48,976 nt of DNA. Source: UBA5314 sp035560815 (lineage in GTDB: Bacteria; Bacillota; Syntrophomonadia; Syntrophomonadales; Syntrophomonadaceae). Positions within the stretch are counted from its first letter, which is position 1, and every line of letters begins with the position of its first letter. Under the pieces are notes generated by a model that was not told where the DNA came from, searched no databases, and saw only the letters and a list, made by a program, of their open reading frames with translations. This document shows, piece after piece, positions 1 to 7,747 of this stretch. The translations under genes were made by a program, and so were the position numbers. Location of the stretch: contig DATMYR010000085.1 in assembly GCA_035560815.1 (NCBI GenBank), positions 1 to 48,976 on the forward strand. The letters are read 5' to 3'.

Positions 1-13
1 ATAATCTACATAC

Positions 14-42
14 TTAAAGTTTGTATTGAATATGATTATAAT
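14..42 (+). promoter_or_regulatory. Possible sigma-A promoter for the sigma-54 activator gene
   Basis: A perfect TATAAT lies at 37-42 with a weak TTAAAG 17 bp upstream (14-19). It sits about 80 bp before the ATG at 122. The region is AT-rich, so a chance match is possible. Confidence 0.35.
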
Positions 43-121
43 TTATTTATAGATAATAGAAAGATATATGGGGGTAGATGTCGGCATTTCCCGTAGAGGG
101 CGCTTTAAAGGGGGAGAGCGT

Positions 122-2215
122 ATGCAAATCAAAGACATCATGAGTAATGATTTAGAGGTATTGCCACCGGATCTCAGCCTAAGGCAGGCATCCGCCGTAT
201 TGGTGGAAAAAGGGTTGGAGGGCGCACCGGTCATAGAAGGTGGCCGGCTTTTAGGAGTTTTTAACCGCACACATGTTGTACAGGCTGTAGCACAGGGAGC
301 TGATTTAAGCCAGCCAATCCGGGGTCTAATGACTCCGGATTATGAGAGTCTGAGTCCCTACACTGACATTATGAATCTCGATCTGTCCTATACAGGAAAC
401 CATCCGGTGCTGGATGAAGGGCGTTTGGTCGGATTTGTTACCCGTTCCGATCTAATGCTTGGCCTTAATGCTATGATCATTGACATTTCCAGCCAGATGG
501 AGACCGTCATCAACTCGACTTACAATCCTATCATCGCTATTGATCGTGACGGCATGATCAGCACCTGGAACCAGGCGGCGGAAACGCTGCTGGGGGTCAC
601 CCGGGAGGAGGCGCTGGGCTGTCATATTAACGAAGTGATTCCCGAGAGTAAAATACTCAATGTCGCCGACACCGGCCAGAGCGAATTTGGCATTAAAGTA
701 AATATGGGAGAGAAGTCGGTAATCACTAACCGGGCACCGATTATCAAGAACGGTGAGATAATAGGAGTTGTCGCCGTTCTCTATGATGTATCCGATGTTG
801 AAGCCATATCCCGGGAACTGGCATCGGTCAAAGCTTTGAACCGGGAAATGGACGCTATTATCGATTCCTCGTTTGATGGCCTGTATATTACCGATAATAG
901 AGGGCTGACCTTGCGTATCAACAAGGCTGTTACCCGCATGACTGGGCTGGGCGAGGAGCAATTTCTGAACCGAACGATGTACGAACTGGTGGAAGATGGT
1001 ATCCTTTCACGTTCCGCATCAGTGATCGTGATCGAGCAAAAGAAGCCGGTTACCACCACCCTGACCACCATCACCGGCACCACTCTCCTGGTCAGCGCCA
1101 CTCCGGTTTTCGATGAAAAGGGAGAGATTTTTCGAATCGTAACCAGTGTTCGGGATATCAGTGAACTGAACATGTTGAAACAGAAGGTTGAGCAATTACA
1201 AGGACTGAGAAGCCATTTCGAGTTCCAGATGAATGAATTGCGGATGCGCTGGTCAGGTGAACTGGTCTTTAAAAACAAAGAAATGGAAAAGATTATCCAT
1301 CAGGCTATGAAAGTTGCTGAGGTTGATTCCACCGTACTCATCTCTGGAGAATCAGGGGTGGGCAAGGAAGTGATGGGCGAAATAATACAGCGCAACAGTA
1401 ATCGCCACCTGGGGCCGTTTATAAAACTGAATTGCGGAGCCATACCTGAAAATCTTTTAGAATCAGAACTATTCGGCTATGAAGCAGGTGCTTTTACTGG
1501 TGCTCTTAAGCAGGGGAAACCCGGACTATTCGAAGTGGCAAACGGGGGCACTTTGCTGTTGGATGAAGTGGGCGATATTCCTTTACACCTTCAGGTTAAA
1601 TTACTACGGGCCTTGCAGCAACGGGAGATTATGCGGGTCGGAGGCACCCAGCCGATTAAAATTGATGTCAGGATTATCGCTATCACCAATAAGGATCTAG
1701 CCAGTATGGTTAGAAAGGGCGCATTTCGTGAAGACCTTTACTACCGTTTGAACGTGGTTCCCATCCATGTGCCGCCTTTAAGGGAACGACGGGAGGAAAT
1801 CCCACTTCTTATCAAGCATTTTCTCAATGGTTTTAATGAACGTTATAACTTAAAAAAGACCATTGATCCCGAGGCCATAGACGTAATGCTGATGTATGAT
1901 TGGCCCGGGAATATCCGGGAGTTGGAAAACTTGGTCGAACGCCTGGTTGTAACCTCCACGGCGGAAAGTATCAGTAGATTACAATTGCCGGGATTTTTCT
2001 TTCGCCTGGAAGACAGCTTGGATTACGATCCCGGGCAACCGATCAGCGTTAACCGCATCGTCCCACTCAAGATAGCAGTGGAAAGCGTTGAAAGGATGCT
2101 TCTGGAAAAAACATTTTCCATAGCCGCCTCTTGCCACAAAGCCGCATCCATTTTAGAAGTGGATGCATCAACGATATCACGCAAAGCCCATAAATACGGA
2201 ATTCGAATACAATAA
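122..2215 (+). CDS. Sigma-54-dependent transcriptional activator with CBS and PAS sensors
   Basis: The 697-residue protein activates RNA polymerase carrying sigma-54. An N-terminal CBS pair (about residues 1-125) likely binds an adenosyl ligand. Two PAS domains follow (about 130-240 and 255-365). The AAA+ domain carries Walker A GESGVGKE near residue 408, the sigma-54 contact loop GAFTGA near 455 and Walker B LLLDEVGD near 478. A helix-turn-helix occupies the last 30 residues. There is no receiver domain, so the signal is probably a small molecule or redox cue. The ATG at 122 is chosen over one at 68 because GGGGGAGAG lies just before it and the CBS domain starts there. A -24/-12 promoter 2.8 kb away, before the CoA-transferase, is a plausible target (inference). 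Confidence 0.93.
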   Translation: MQIKDIMSNDLEVLPPDLSLRQASAVLVEKGLEGAPVIEGGRLLGVFNRTHVVQAVAQGADLSQPIRGLMTPDYESLSPYTDIMNLDLSYTGNHPVLDEGRLVGFVTRSDLMLGLNAMIIDISSQMETVINSTYNPIIAIDRDGMISTWNQAAETLLGVTREEALGCHINEVIPESKILNVADTGQSEFGIKVNMGEKSVITNRAPIIKNGEIIGVVAVLYDVSDVEAISRELASVKALNREMDAIIDSSFDGLYITDNRGLTLRINKAVTRMTGLGEEQFLNRTMYELVEDGILSRSASVIVIEQKKPVTTTLTTITGTTLLVSATPVFDEKGEIFRIVTSVRDISELNMLKQKVEQLQGLRSHFEFQMNELRMRWSGELVFKNKEMEKIIHQAMKVAEVDSTVLISGESGVGKEVMGEIIQRNSNRHLGPFIKLNCGAIPENLLESELFGYEAGAFTGALKQGKPGLFEVANGGTLLLDEVGDIPLHLQVKLLRALQQREIMRVGGTQPIKIDVRIIAITNKDLASMVRKGAFREDLYYRLNVVPIHVPPLRERREEIPLLIKHFLNGFNERYNLKKTIDPEAIDVMLMYDWPGNIRELENLVERLVVTSTAESISRLQLPGFFFRLEDSLDYDPGQPISVNRIVPLKIAVESVERMLLEKTFSIAASCHKAASILEVDASTISRKAHKYGIRIQ

Positions 2216-2332
2216 ACCAATGTTCTGCGGATGTGAGATCTGAACATTCGTTCACAAGCTAAATCAAACATTATTAGTGGCAGATAAATACCAGGTTTTA
2301 GTTTTTTCGCGATAGAAGATGATTCATCAAGG

Positions 2333-2497
2333 CTAGTACCCTGTTAACCCTAATTCTATATCTTCTCATCGGTCAAATTCACGTATGACTGTGTTGTCGT
2401 CAATCGCAATACGTCAGTATTGCTCAATCCTCCGCCTTGTCATACATAAATTTTACTCGATGAATAATATACACAATTAGGGTTAACAGGGTACTAG
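2333..2497. mobile_element. Small inverted-repeat (MITE-like) element
   Basis: Perfect 23-bp inverted repeats at 2333-2355 and 2475-2497 enclose 119 bp that encode nothing obvious. Inside, a second imperfect dyad pairs the ATTCACGTATGAC stretch near 2380 with the GTCATACATAAAT stretch near 2440, so the whole element could fold into one long hairpin. The size and non-coding content fit a miniature inverted-repeat transposable element. Its right end overlaps the stop codon of the YdcF-like gene. No clear target-site duplication is visible, and no second copy lies in this window. Confidence 0.7.
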
Positions 2498-3234
2498 ATG
2501 GATTCAACGAATATACCCAAATATTCGTGAAGCGCTGTCCAAACACTATCAAAACTTCTGGGAAAAAATTCGCTGACAGCTAGGGATGGCTTGGTATTGT
2601 ATTCATAATCACAGGGAAATGGGAGGACTTTAACTCCAATATTGTCAAAATTGAGCACTGACCGGTACATATGAAAAGCAGAGGTAATCAAAATGGGTTT
2701 CTTATAACCCTTCTGTTCCAGGATTTGTTTCGTTCGTAAGGCACTTTGTGTTGTATTTAGGCCCGCGTCTTCAATGATAATATTTTCCTCAGGTATGCCC
2801 AGGCCAATCAGATAACGTTTAGCTATCTGAGATTCATTGCCGGAAAATCCGTTAAACTGCCCCCCGGATAGGATTATGGGCAAATTAGTTCGTTTTTGCA
2901 GACGGGCTGCAGTTAAAAGGCGACTGGAGGTAGCGCCACTAAGGTGGCCTAATCCGTCTACATCAGGTGTATCTAATGTTGCTCCGCCGGTAAGCATAAC
3001 CAGAACATCACAATTTAACGCCGAGGGAGGATGGTACCTGTTTTCTAGCGATCTAATCAAAAGACCTCCCAAAAAAGGGGTTGAACAAAGATACATGCCC
3101 AGTGTGATTAGAATTAGCATTTTCGCTGCAAGTTTATCGCGTCGGTATAGCCAAACGATAAGCACAATTAAGAGAAGAACGAAAATGCCTGGAGGAAGCA
3201 ATATATTGCAGACCATCTTTGTTATGGATAGCAT
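2494..3234 (-). CDS. YdcF/SanA-like DUF218 membrane protein, C-terminus cut by inserted element
   Basis: This 246-residue protein has two N-terminal membrane segments (about residues 8-30 and 38-60) followed by a DUF218 domain, as in YdcF/ElyC/SanA envelope proteins. Seen motifs include VMLTGGATLDTPD, ILSGG and the EDAGLNTTQSA stretch typical of the family. The ATG at 3234 is preferred over the TTG at 3240 because AAGGAG (3244-3249) is 9 nt from the ATG and only 3 nt from the TTG. The stop codon TAG (2494-2496) lies inside the terminal repeat of the MITE-like element, so the last native residues were probably replaced. Envelope or cell-wall precursor metabolism is a family-level guess. Confidence 0.8.
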   Translation of the reverse strand: MLSITKMVCNILLPPGIFVLLLIVLIVWLYRRDKLAAKMLILITLGMYLCSTPFLGGLLIRSLENRYHPPSALNCDVLVMLTGGATLDTPDVDGLGHLSGATSSRLLTAARLQKRTNLPIILSGGQFNGFSGNESQIAKRYLIGLGIPEENIIIEDAGLNTTQSALRTKQILEQKGYKKPILITSAFHMYRSVLNFDNIGVKVLPFPCDYEYNTKPSLAVSEFFPRSFDSVWTALHEYLGIFVESI

Positions 3235-3355
3235 GGGCAATGCTCCTTATCATTAATGAGTTATAAGATTATACAAACAGGCTTTGATTCCTGCACAGTA
3301 GACTAATAAATGCGGCAACTGAATAGCAATCGCCGACTCTATTGAAAACAGCTAA

Positions 3356-3380
3356 GGAGCCCCGGTCAAACCGGGGCTCC
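3356..3380 (-). terminator. Rho-independent terminator of the CoA-transferase gene
   Basis: A perfect 10-bp GC-rich stem (GGAGCCCCGG with CCGGGGCTCC, 5-nt loop) lies just downstream of the minus-strand CoA-transferase. The T-tract after it is short and broken. Confidence 0.7.
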
Positions 3381-3398
3381 CAACTATAGATAGAAAGA

Positions 3399-4763
3399 CT
3401 AGCTGATCTTGCTGCTCTTTCTCCAGATCTTGAACTTTTGAGCCTCCTCAATCAACCTGTCTCGCAAATCTGGGTGAGCCAGGTTAATAATACCTTCGGC
3501 CCGTTCCCAGGTGGATTTACCTTTCAGGTTAAACTTGCCATATTCTGTGACAATAATAGCAGCTATGGTTCTGGGGACGGTCACAATCGTGCCGGGCAGC
3601 AATCCGCCAACTACTCTGGATTCCAGAGAACCGTCCTTTTTCTTCACCGTGGAGCTGATGGCGACATAACCCCGACCGCCTTTAGAATCGAAGGAACCCA
3701 GGATAAAATCCAACTGGCCACCGGTGCCAGAGATATGCCGTCCGGATGAAGATTCAGAAGCTACCTGGCCAAAGATATCAACTTCGATGGCATTGTTTAT
3801 GCAAACCATATTGTCATTCTGGGCAATTACAAAAGGATCGTTGGTGTAGTCCACCGGGAAAATAGCGCAGGTGGGGTTATGATCCAGGAAATCGTAAAGC
3901 TTTTTGGTGCCCATGGCAAAAGTGTAAATCATCTTCCCGGGATTGATGTTTTTGCGCTTACCGCTGAGCCGCCCCGCTTCATACATGTCCACAAAGGAGT
4001 CAACCAGCATTTCTGTGTGTACCCCTAAGTCTTTTAGATCAGACTGGGCAATCATAGCACCAACGACGTTGGGCATACCCCCAATGCCAAGCTGTATGCA
4101 GTCACCGTCCTTCATATCTTCAAGTATCAGGGCGGCAATCTTTCTGTCCACATCTGTAGGTGCTATCTCGGGAAGATTCATAGGCGGTGGGTTGTCAGGA
4201 CTCTCCACGATATAGTCAATATCTGAAATGTGGATGGACTCTCCGTAGCCACCCAGGCAAACTGGGAAGGAGGAATTCACTTCGACAACCTTGATTTTGG
4301 CGCTCCTATGGACCCCGCCGCTGATGGAATTTGAGGTGGCAATATTAAAATAGCCATTTTTATCCATGGGGGTCACGGGTTGGAAGGATACATCAACCGG
4401 ATCAAATCCCATATCGTAGTAAGTGGGGCCTTCATGATAGGTGAGGGGAACATAGTAGCATAAACCGGCCTCTTGAAGTTTGCGGGATACGCCGGAAAAA
4501 TGCCAGTCGTTCATAGTGAACGCTTCTTTGTTAGGATCAACTTTGCAGACTTCGGGCAACCAGGACATAGTGACAAGCCTTATTTTTACATCCTTTAATT
4601 CGTCTTTGCGTTTAGCCAGGGCTGCATCACAGGCCTTAGGTTGGCAGACAAATTCTCCATATTGGACCCAGTCGCCAGACTTGACCAGCCTGGCTGCCTG
4701 ATCGGCACTAACTAATTTATTTTTGTAGTCTTCCATAAACGTGCTAGGATTCAATAATGCCAT
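3399..4763 (-). CDS. Acetyl/butyryl-CoA:acetate CoA-transferase family protein
   Basis: The 454-residue protein belongs to the acetyl-CoA hydrolase/transferase family (4-hydroxybutyrate or butyryl-CoA:acetate CoA-transferases). It moves CoA between acyl-CoA and acetate, conserving the thioester for fatty-acid fermentation or syntrophic beta-oxidation. Landmarks are the glycine-rich QLGIGGMPNVV at about 224-234, GVHTEM with Glu251 at the position of the catalytic glutamate of the Clostridium aminobutyricum enzyme, and the CoA-site motif GTGGQLDF at 346-353. The length matches the family. It is a single-gene unit with its own terminator and a sigma-54-type promoter over 200 bp upstream. Exact acyl specificity cannot be read from sequence. 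Confidence 0.9.
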   Translation of the reverse strand: MALLNPSTFMEDYKNKLVSADQAARLVKSGDWVQYGEFVCQPKACDAALAKRKDELKDVKIRLVTMSWLPEVCKVDPNKEAFTMNDWHFSGVSRKLQEAGLCYYVPLTYHEGPTYYDMGFDPVDVSFQPVTPMDKNGYFNIATSNSISGGVHRSAKIKVVEVNSSFPVCLGGYGESIHISDIDYIVESPDNPPPMNLPEIAPTDVDRKIAALILEDMKDGDCIQLGIGGMPNVVGAMIAQSDLKDLGVHTEMLVDSFVDMYEAGRLSGKRKNINPGKMIYTFAMGTKKLYDFLDHNPTCAIFPVDYTNDPFVIAQNDNMVCINNAIEVDIFGQVASESSSGRHISGTGGQLDFILGSFDSKGGRGYVAISSTVKKKDGSLESRVVGGLLPGTIVTVPRTIAAIIVTEYGKFNLKGKSTWERAEGIINLAHPDLRDRLIEEAQKFKIWRKSSKIS

Positions 4764-4832
4764 GCATTTTAGCCTCCTTGTTCAAGAGTGGATTCAATAG
4801 CAATTAAATCGTTGCTTTCTAGTCTAAAGACT

Positions 4833-4853
4833 CTTCCTCAGAACTTGAGGAAG
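4833..4853 (-). other. Hairpin in the CoA-transferase leader
   Basis: An 8-bp perfect stem, CTTCCTCA / TGAGGAAG with a 5-nt loop, lies in the long 5' leader 70 nt upstream of the CoA-transferase start. Its role is unknown; mRNA stability or an operator are possible. Confidence 0.4.
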
Positions 4854-4990
4854 CAGCGGCCATGCGCTGAATAATAAAACCCCCAGATACTAATCCCTGT
4901 CATTCAGAAAAAACAATACTAGAACTCCACCTCCTTCCGAGTTCACTCGATCCTATATATGAATAATAAGGATACATGCTCTAATGAATT

Positions 4991-5006
4991 TGCAATAAAT
5001 ATGCCA
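4991..5006 (-). promoter_or_regulatory. Sigma-54 (-24/-12) promoter for the CoA-transferase
   Basis: On the minus strand the sequence TGGCAT-N5-TTGCA matches the sigma-54 consensus TGGCAC-N5-TTGCW with correct spacing; the invariant GG and GC are present. Transcription would start near 4980, giving a leader of about 215 nt before the ATG at 4763. A sigma-54 activator gene is nearby (122-2215). Confidence 0.75.
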
Positions 5007-5130
5007 GGCGGTGGATAATATTGATACAAAGACTGATAATCGAGGAACCCAATGATTGTGGCCCTGCTTCAAATATCTTCAACTACACACGACGGGATCA
5101 ATAGACAAGATCGCAGGTAAACGGAGGGAA

Positions 5131-5170
5131 TCGGTGCAAACTTGCATAATTCGATGCACAAATGCAAGTG
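5131..5170 (-). promoter_or_regulatory. Candidate upstream activator sites (two 20-bp repeats)
   Basis: Two adjacent units, starting at 5131 and 5151, share TCG-N-TGCA-N-A-N2-TGCA. Each contains two TGCA palindromes and the two copies are exactly 20 bp apart, about two helical turns. They lie 125-165 bp upstream of the -24/-12 promoter, where activator sites for sigma-54 promoters usually sit. Which protein binds is not shown. Confidence 0.55.
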
Positions 5171-5206
5171 AATAGACCTATGAGTTTTCGGCAAACGATG
5201 TGGTAA

Positions 5207-5275
5207 AGGCCGAGGAAAGGAAAACGCATAGATCATTTGTCAAGCCAGTGGCTGGTCATCTCGGGTTTTTCTTTC
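5207..5275 (+). other. Unassigned structured leader before queD
   Basis: CCGAG near 5209 can pair with CTCGG near 5260. Between them is the small hairpin AGCCA-G-TGGCT, and a run of T residues (GTTTTTCTTT) follows. This could be a terminator-like leader ahead of the que operon. I looked for preQ1 riboswitch core motifs and did not find them, so the class is unknown. Confidence 0.25.
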
Positions 5276-5317
5276 CCCTGTAAGGTGGTAAAATTTATAC
5301 AAGTTCGCTAAACAAGA

Positions 5318-5716
5318 TTGATCTGGGACGATTGGAGGGAATGTGTTATCTATGAAGTTCAGGTAGCTCAGGAGTTTGCCGCGGCTCACTGGTTGCATAA
5401 TTATCCTGGAAATTGCGGCCAATTGCATGGTCATACCTGGAAAGTGGAAATCACTCTGATGGGCGAGGAATTGGATGAAGCCGGAATGTTGGTGGACTTC
5501 CGGGAAGCCCGCCGCTTACTTGGTGAGGTTACGGGTCGTTTCGACCACAAGTTAATAAATGAAATAAAGCCTTTTGATACTATGAGCCCCACAGCCGAGA
5601 ACCTGGCTCGCATAATCTTTGAACAGTTGAAAAGCCAGTTCGTAAATTGCAAGCTCGAATCGGTTCGGGTTTGGGAAACATCTGCGGCTAGCGCATGCTA
5701 CCGGGAGGAGGCCTAG
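5318..5716 (+). CDS. queD: 6-carboxy-5,6,7,8-tetrahydropterin synthase QueD
   Basis: QueD converts dihydroneopterin triphosphate to 6-carboxytetrahydropterin, the second step of preQ0/queuosine synthesis. The zinc-site histidines are seen in AAHWLHNYPGNC and HGHTW, with the catalytic Cys between them; VDFRE, FDHKLIN, PTAEN and a C-terminal VRVWETSAA also fit the family. The in-frame start listed is TTG at 5318, which has no ribosome-binding site. The good site GGAGGG at 5334-5339 instead points to ATC at 5348, exactly where family members begin with Met-Tyr-Glu-Val. The protein is 132 residues from TTG or 122 from ATC. Its stop is 3 nt before queC. Confidence 0.9.
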   Translation: MIWDDWRECVIYEVQVAQEFAAAHWLHNYPGNCGQLHGHTWKVEITLMGEELDEAGMLVDFREARRLLGEVTGRFDHKLINEIKPFDTMSPTAENLARIIFEQLKSQFVNCKLESVRVWETSAASACYREEA

Positions 5717-5719
5717 ACT

Positions 5720-6325
5720 ATGCGTGCTGTCGTGCTTTTATCCGGGGGATTGGATTCCACGGTTTCCATGCTGCTGGCTAGGCAGAACTTCGAGATCGTA
5801 CTAGCCCTGACCTTTGATTACGGTCAACGAGCGGCGGCTCGCGAGATAGAGGTATCGCGATTGATCTGCCAGAACCAGGGCATTCCCCACCGAGTGATTC
5901 ACCTGCCTTTCATGGCGGAGTTTGGCTCAGGATTAATGGAAGCCAGCGGATTGCCCATCACCCAACCCTGGGTGCCCAACCGCAATGGTATTTTCCTCAA
6001 TCTGGCGGCCGGTTTTGCTGAAGATCTGCAGGCTGATTGGGTAGTCTGCGGTTTTAATCGGGAAGAGGGTATGGATTTTCCCGATAACACCCGGGAATAT
6101 ATCGAAGCAGTGAATGGTGCGTTGGAGTACTCAACCCAGAACCGGGTCAAGGTGATATCCATGGTTCAGTCCATGGATAAGATCGAGATTACCCGCCAGG
6201 CTTACAACATGGGCCTGAATTTAGCTTCCCTGTGGAGCTGTTATGAGGGGGGGACGGAGCCTTGCGGAGTCTGTCCTTCCTGTTTGAGAAATCTTGAAGC
6301 TTTGAGGAAAGCGGGGATTGAATAG
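5720..6325 (+). CDS. queC: 7-cyano-7-deazaguanine (preQ0) synthase QueC
   Basis: This 201-residue PP-loop ATPase turns 7-carboxy-7-deazaguanine into preQ0 using ATP and ammonia. The ATP-binding motif SGGLDST is at residues 8-14. The zinc-binding cysteines are in SCYEGGTEPCGVCPSC near the C-terminus. The length is close to the usual 210-230. The ATG follows AGGAGG in the last codons of queD, so the two are translationally linked. It overlaps closely with the DUF366 gene downstream (start 2 nt after the stop). Confidence 0.96.
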   Translation: MRAVVLLSGGLDSTVSMLLARQNFEIVLALTFDYGQRAAAREIEVSRLICQNQGIPHRVIHLPFMAEFGSGLMEASGLPITQPWVPNRNGIFLNLAAGFAEDLQADWVVCGFNREEGMDFPDNTREYIEAVNGALEYSTQNRVKVISMVQSMDKIEITRQAYNMGLNLASLWSCYEGGTEPCGVCPSCLRNLEALRKAGIE

Positions 6326-6326
6326 T

Positions 6327-6878
6327 ATGGAAACAATGTATATTGAGGAGCGCATCGATTACAACGGGCAGCAGTTGACCCCTCATTGGATCTACAACAA
6401 CTATAAGCTAATCGGGGATGCGGCGGTAGCATTTGTTGGAGAGGTCCACGTTCCCATTGATAATATGGTGGATCTCAGTGATGTGATGGATCAGGCTTTT
6501 ATCTATTCACCTCTGATGCTTAATTTTATTATTGAGCACTTCAACCATGATCTGAACTTGGCCATCTATCGGCAACGACTTTTCATGGTGTGCATCAAAG
6601 AGGAATTGGAGCAGTTTGAGATACCAGTAAGCCGCCGGGGAGATGACTTGTATATCAGCAAGGCCAAGCTCTCTGTATCGATTGCCACCGCTTCCACAAC
6701 TTCCACTCTGATTCATGTCGGGTTGAACATTGAAACAACTGGAGCTCCGGTAAAAGCGGCTGGTCTGAAGGATCTGGCCGTGATTGATTTTAAATCCTTT
6801 GCTGAAAATTGCTTGCTGCGATATAAACGAGAACTGGAGCAGATCTATGAAGCGCGCTGCAAGGTTCGGGCAAGATAG
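6327..6878 (+). CDS. DUF366 family protein inside the queuosine operon
   Basis: This 183-residue protein resembles the uncharacterised DUF366 family, with the N-terminal pattern GQQLTPHWIY, GDAAVAFVGE and MVDLSDV. No catalytic motif of a known enzyme class is evident. It has no signal peptide or membrane segment, so it is cytosolic. The start ATG lies 2 nt after queC stops, and the queE TTG follows its own stop directly, so it is locked into the que operon. That placement suggests a step or accessory role in deazapurine metabolism (inference). An alternative start is the ATG at 6336. Confidence 0.8.
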   Translation: METMYIEERIDYNGQQLTPHWIYNNYKLIGDAAVAFVGEVHVPIDNMVDLSDVMDQAFIYSPLMLNFIIEHFNHDLNLAIYRQRLFMVCIKEELEQFEIPVSRRGDDLYISKAKLSVSIATASTTSTLIHVGLNIETTGAPVKAAGLKDLAVIDFKSFAENCLLRYKRELEQIYEARCKVRAR

Positions 6879-7619
6879 TTGGGCACCACCGGTAATCTGA
6901 GCGAAATCATGGAGAGCCTGCAGGGCGAGGGAGTTCTGGTCGGCAGCCGACAAGTCTTTTTGCGGTTTACGGGATGCAATCTGCGCTGTAATTACTGCGA
7001 TACACCGGAGTCCCTGGCCCCGGTTTCGTTATGCCGACTGTACACCCAAACCGGGATGCGAGGACCGGGCCTGGATATAGCCAATCCGATAAGACCAGAA
7101 CAAATAGCAGATATCGTGCAGAAGCATTATAGCTCGCGCTGGATCAGCCTGACCGGAGGCGAACCGTTACTATGGCCTGCATTTATTCAGGAGTTGGCTG
7201 CTATTTTGGCCGCCCAGGGGTATCGCTTTTTATTGGAGACCAACGGAACACTGACCCAGGCTTTGGAGAGTTGTCTGCCCTGGATCGACCTCATCAGCAT
7301 GGATTGGAAGCTGACATCTGCCATTGGTTATGATACATCAGATCTGCACCATGCTTTTATAGAGCGGGCTCAGCAGAATCTTTGCTACATAAAAATTGTA
7401 GTTACCGCGACCAGCACAACGGAAGAAGTTGAGGCTGCTGTGGACCGCATAGCCAGCGTAAACCGGAGGCTGCCTGTTATTTTGCAGATAGCCAGCTCAC
7501 AAGGTGCGGTGCTGCCACCGCCTTTGGATACGGTGTTAGAAATGCAAAAGAGGTCCTTGCTGAAACTGGATGATGTGCGGGTCTTGCCCCAGGTACACCG
7601 GCTATTGGACATGATTTGA
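6879..7619 (+). CDS. queE: 7-carboxy-7-deazaguanine synthase QueE (radical SAM)
   Basis: QueE rearranges 6-carboxytetrahydropterin to 7-carboxy-7-deazaguanine using SAM and a 4Fe-4S cluster. The cluster motif CNLRCNYC follows the family signature SLQGEGVLVG and FLRFTGC. SLTGGEPLL is the SAM-contact GGEP motif. Start is TTG at 6879, immediately after the DUF366 stop; an ATG at 6909 would remove conserved residues (SEIME). The product is 246 residues, normal for the family. It is the last gene of queD-queC-DUF366-queE; no folE for the first step is present in this window. Confidence 0.93.
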   Translation: MGTTGNLSEIMESLQGEGVLVGSRQVFLRFTGCNLRCNYCDTPESLAPVSLCRLYTQTGMRGPGLDIANPIRPEQIADIVQKHYSSRWISLTGGEPLLWPAFIQELAAILAAQGYRFLLETNGTLTQALESCLPWIDLISMDWKLTSAIGYDTSDLHHAFIERAQQNLCYIKIVVTATSTTEEVEAAVDRIASVNRRLPVILQIASSQGAVLPPPLDTVLEMQKRSLLKLDDVRVLPQVHRLLDMI

Positions 7620-7669
7620 TATGTTCATATCAATCCTTATTTTTCATATTAGGGTCGTTACATGAATTC

Positions 7670-7731
7670 TCTTTGGTTTAACAAAGGATAAAGAAACAGA
7701 AACCATGACCGTAAATATCTACGAGTTTTAA
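7670..7731 (+). pseudogene. Fragment of the DUF4264-like small gene left by a tandem duplication
   Basis: This stretch repeats the last 19-20 codons and stop of the intact small gene at 8489-8665, encoding the same tail (KDKETETMTVNIYEF) but lacking any start or N-terminal part. The repeat continues through the spacer into the signal peptidase gene. Only about two mismatches are seen over 95 bp including the spacer. It may now serve only as leader or promoter sequence for the first signal peptidase gene. Confidence 0.8.
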
Positions 7732-7747
7732 CATAACGAGGTGCTAT

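Noticed and set aside
452..1278. Long minus-strand open frames opposite the sigma-54 activator
   Set aside because: They lie antisense to a clear gene with AAA+ and PAS motifs and have no recognisable domains or ribosome-binding sites.
5131..5317. preQ1 riboswitch before queD
   Set aside because: The conserved pseudoknot core and AAAAAACUA-like tail are not visible; only an unassigned leader is reported.
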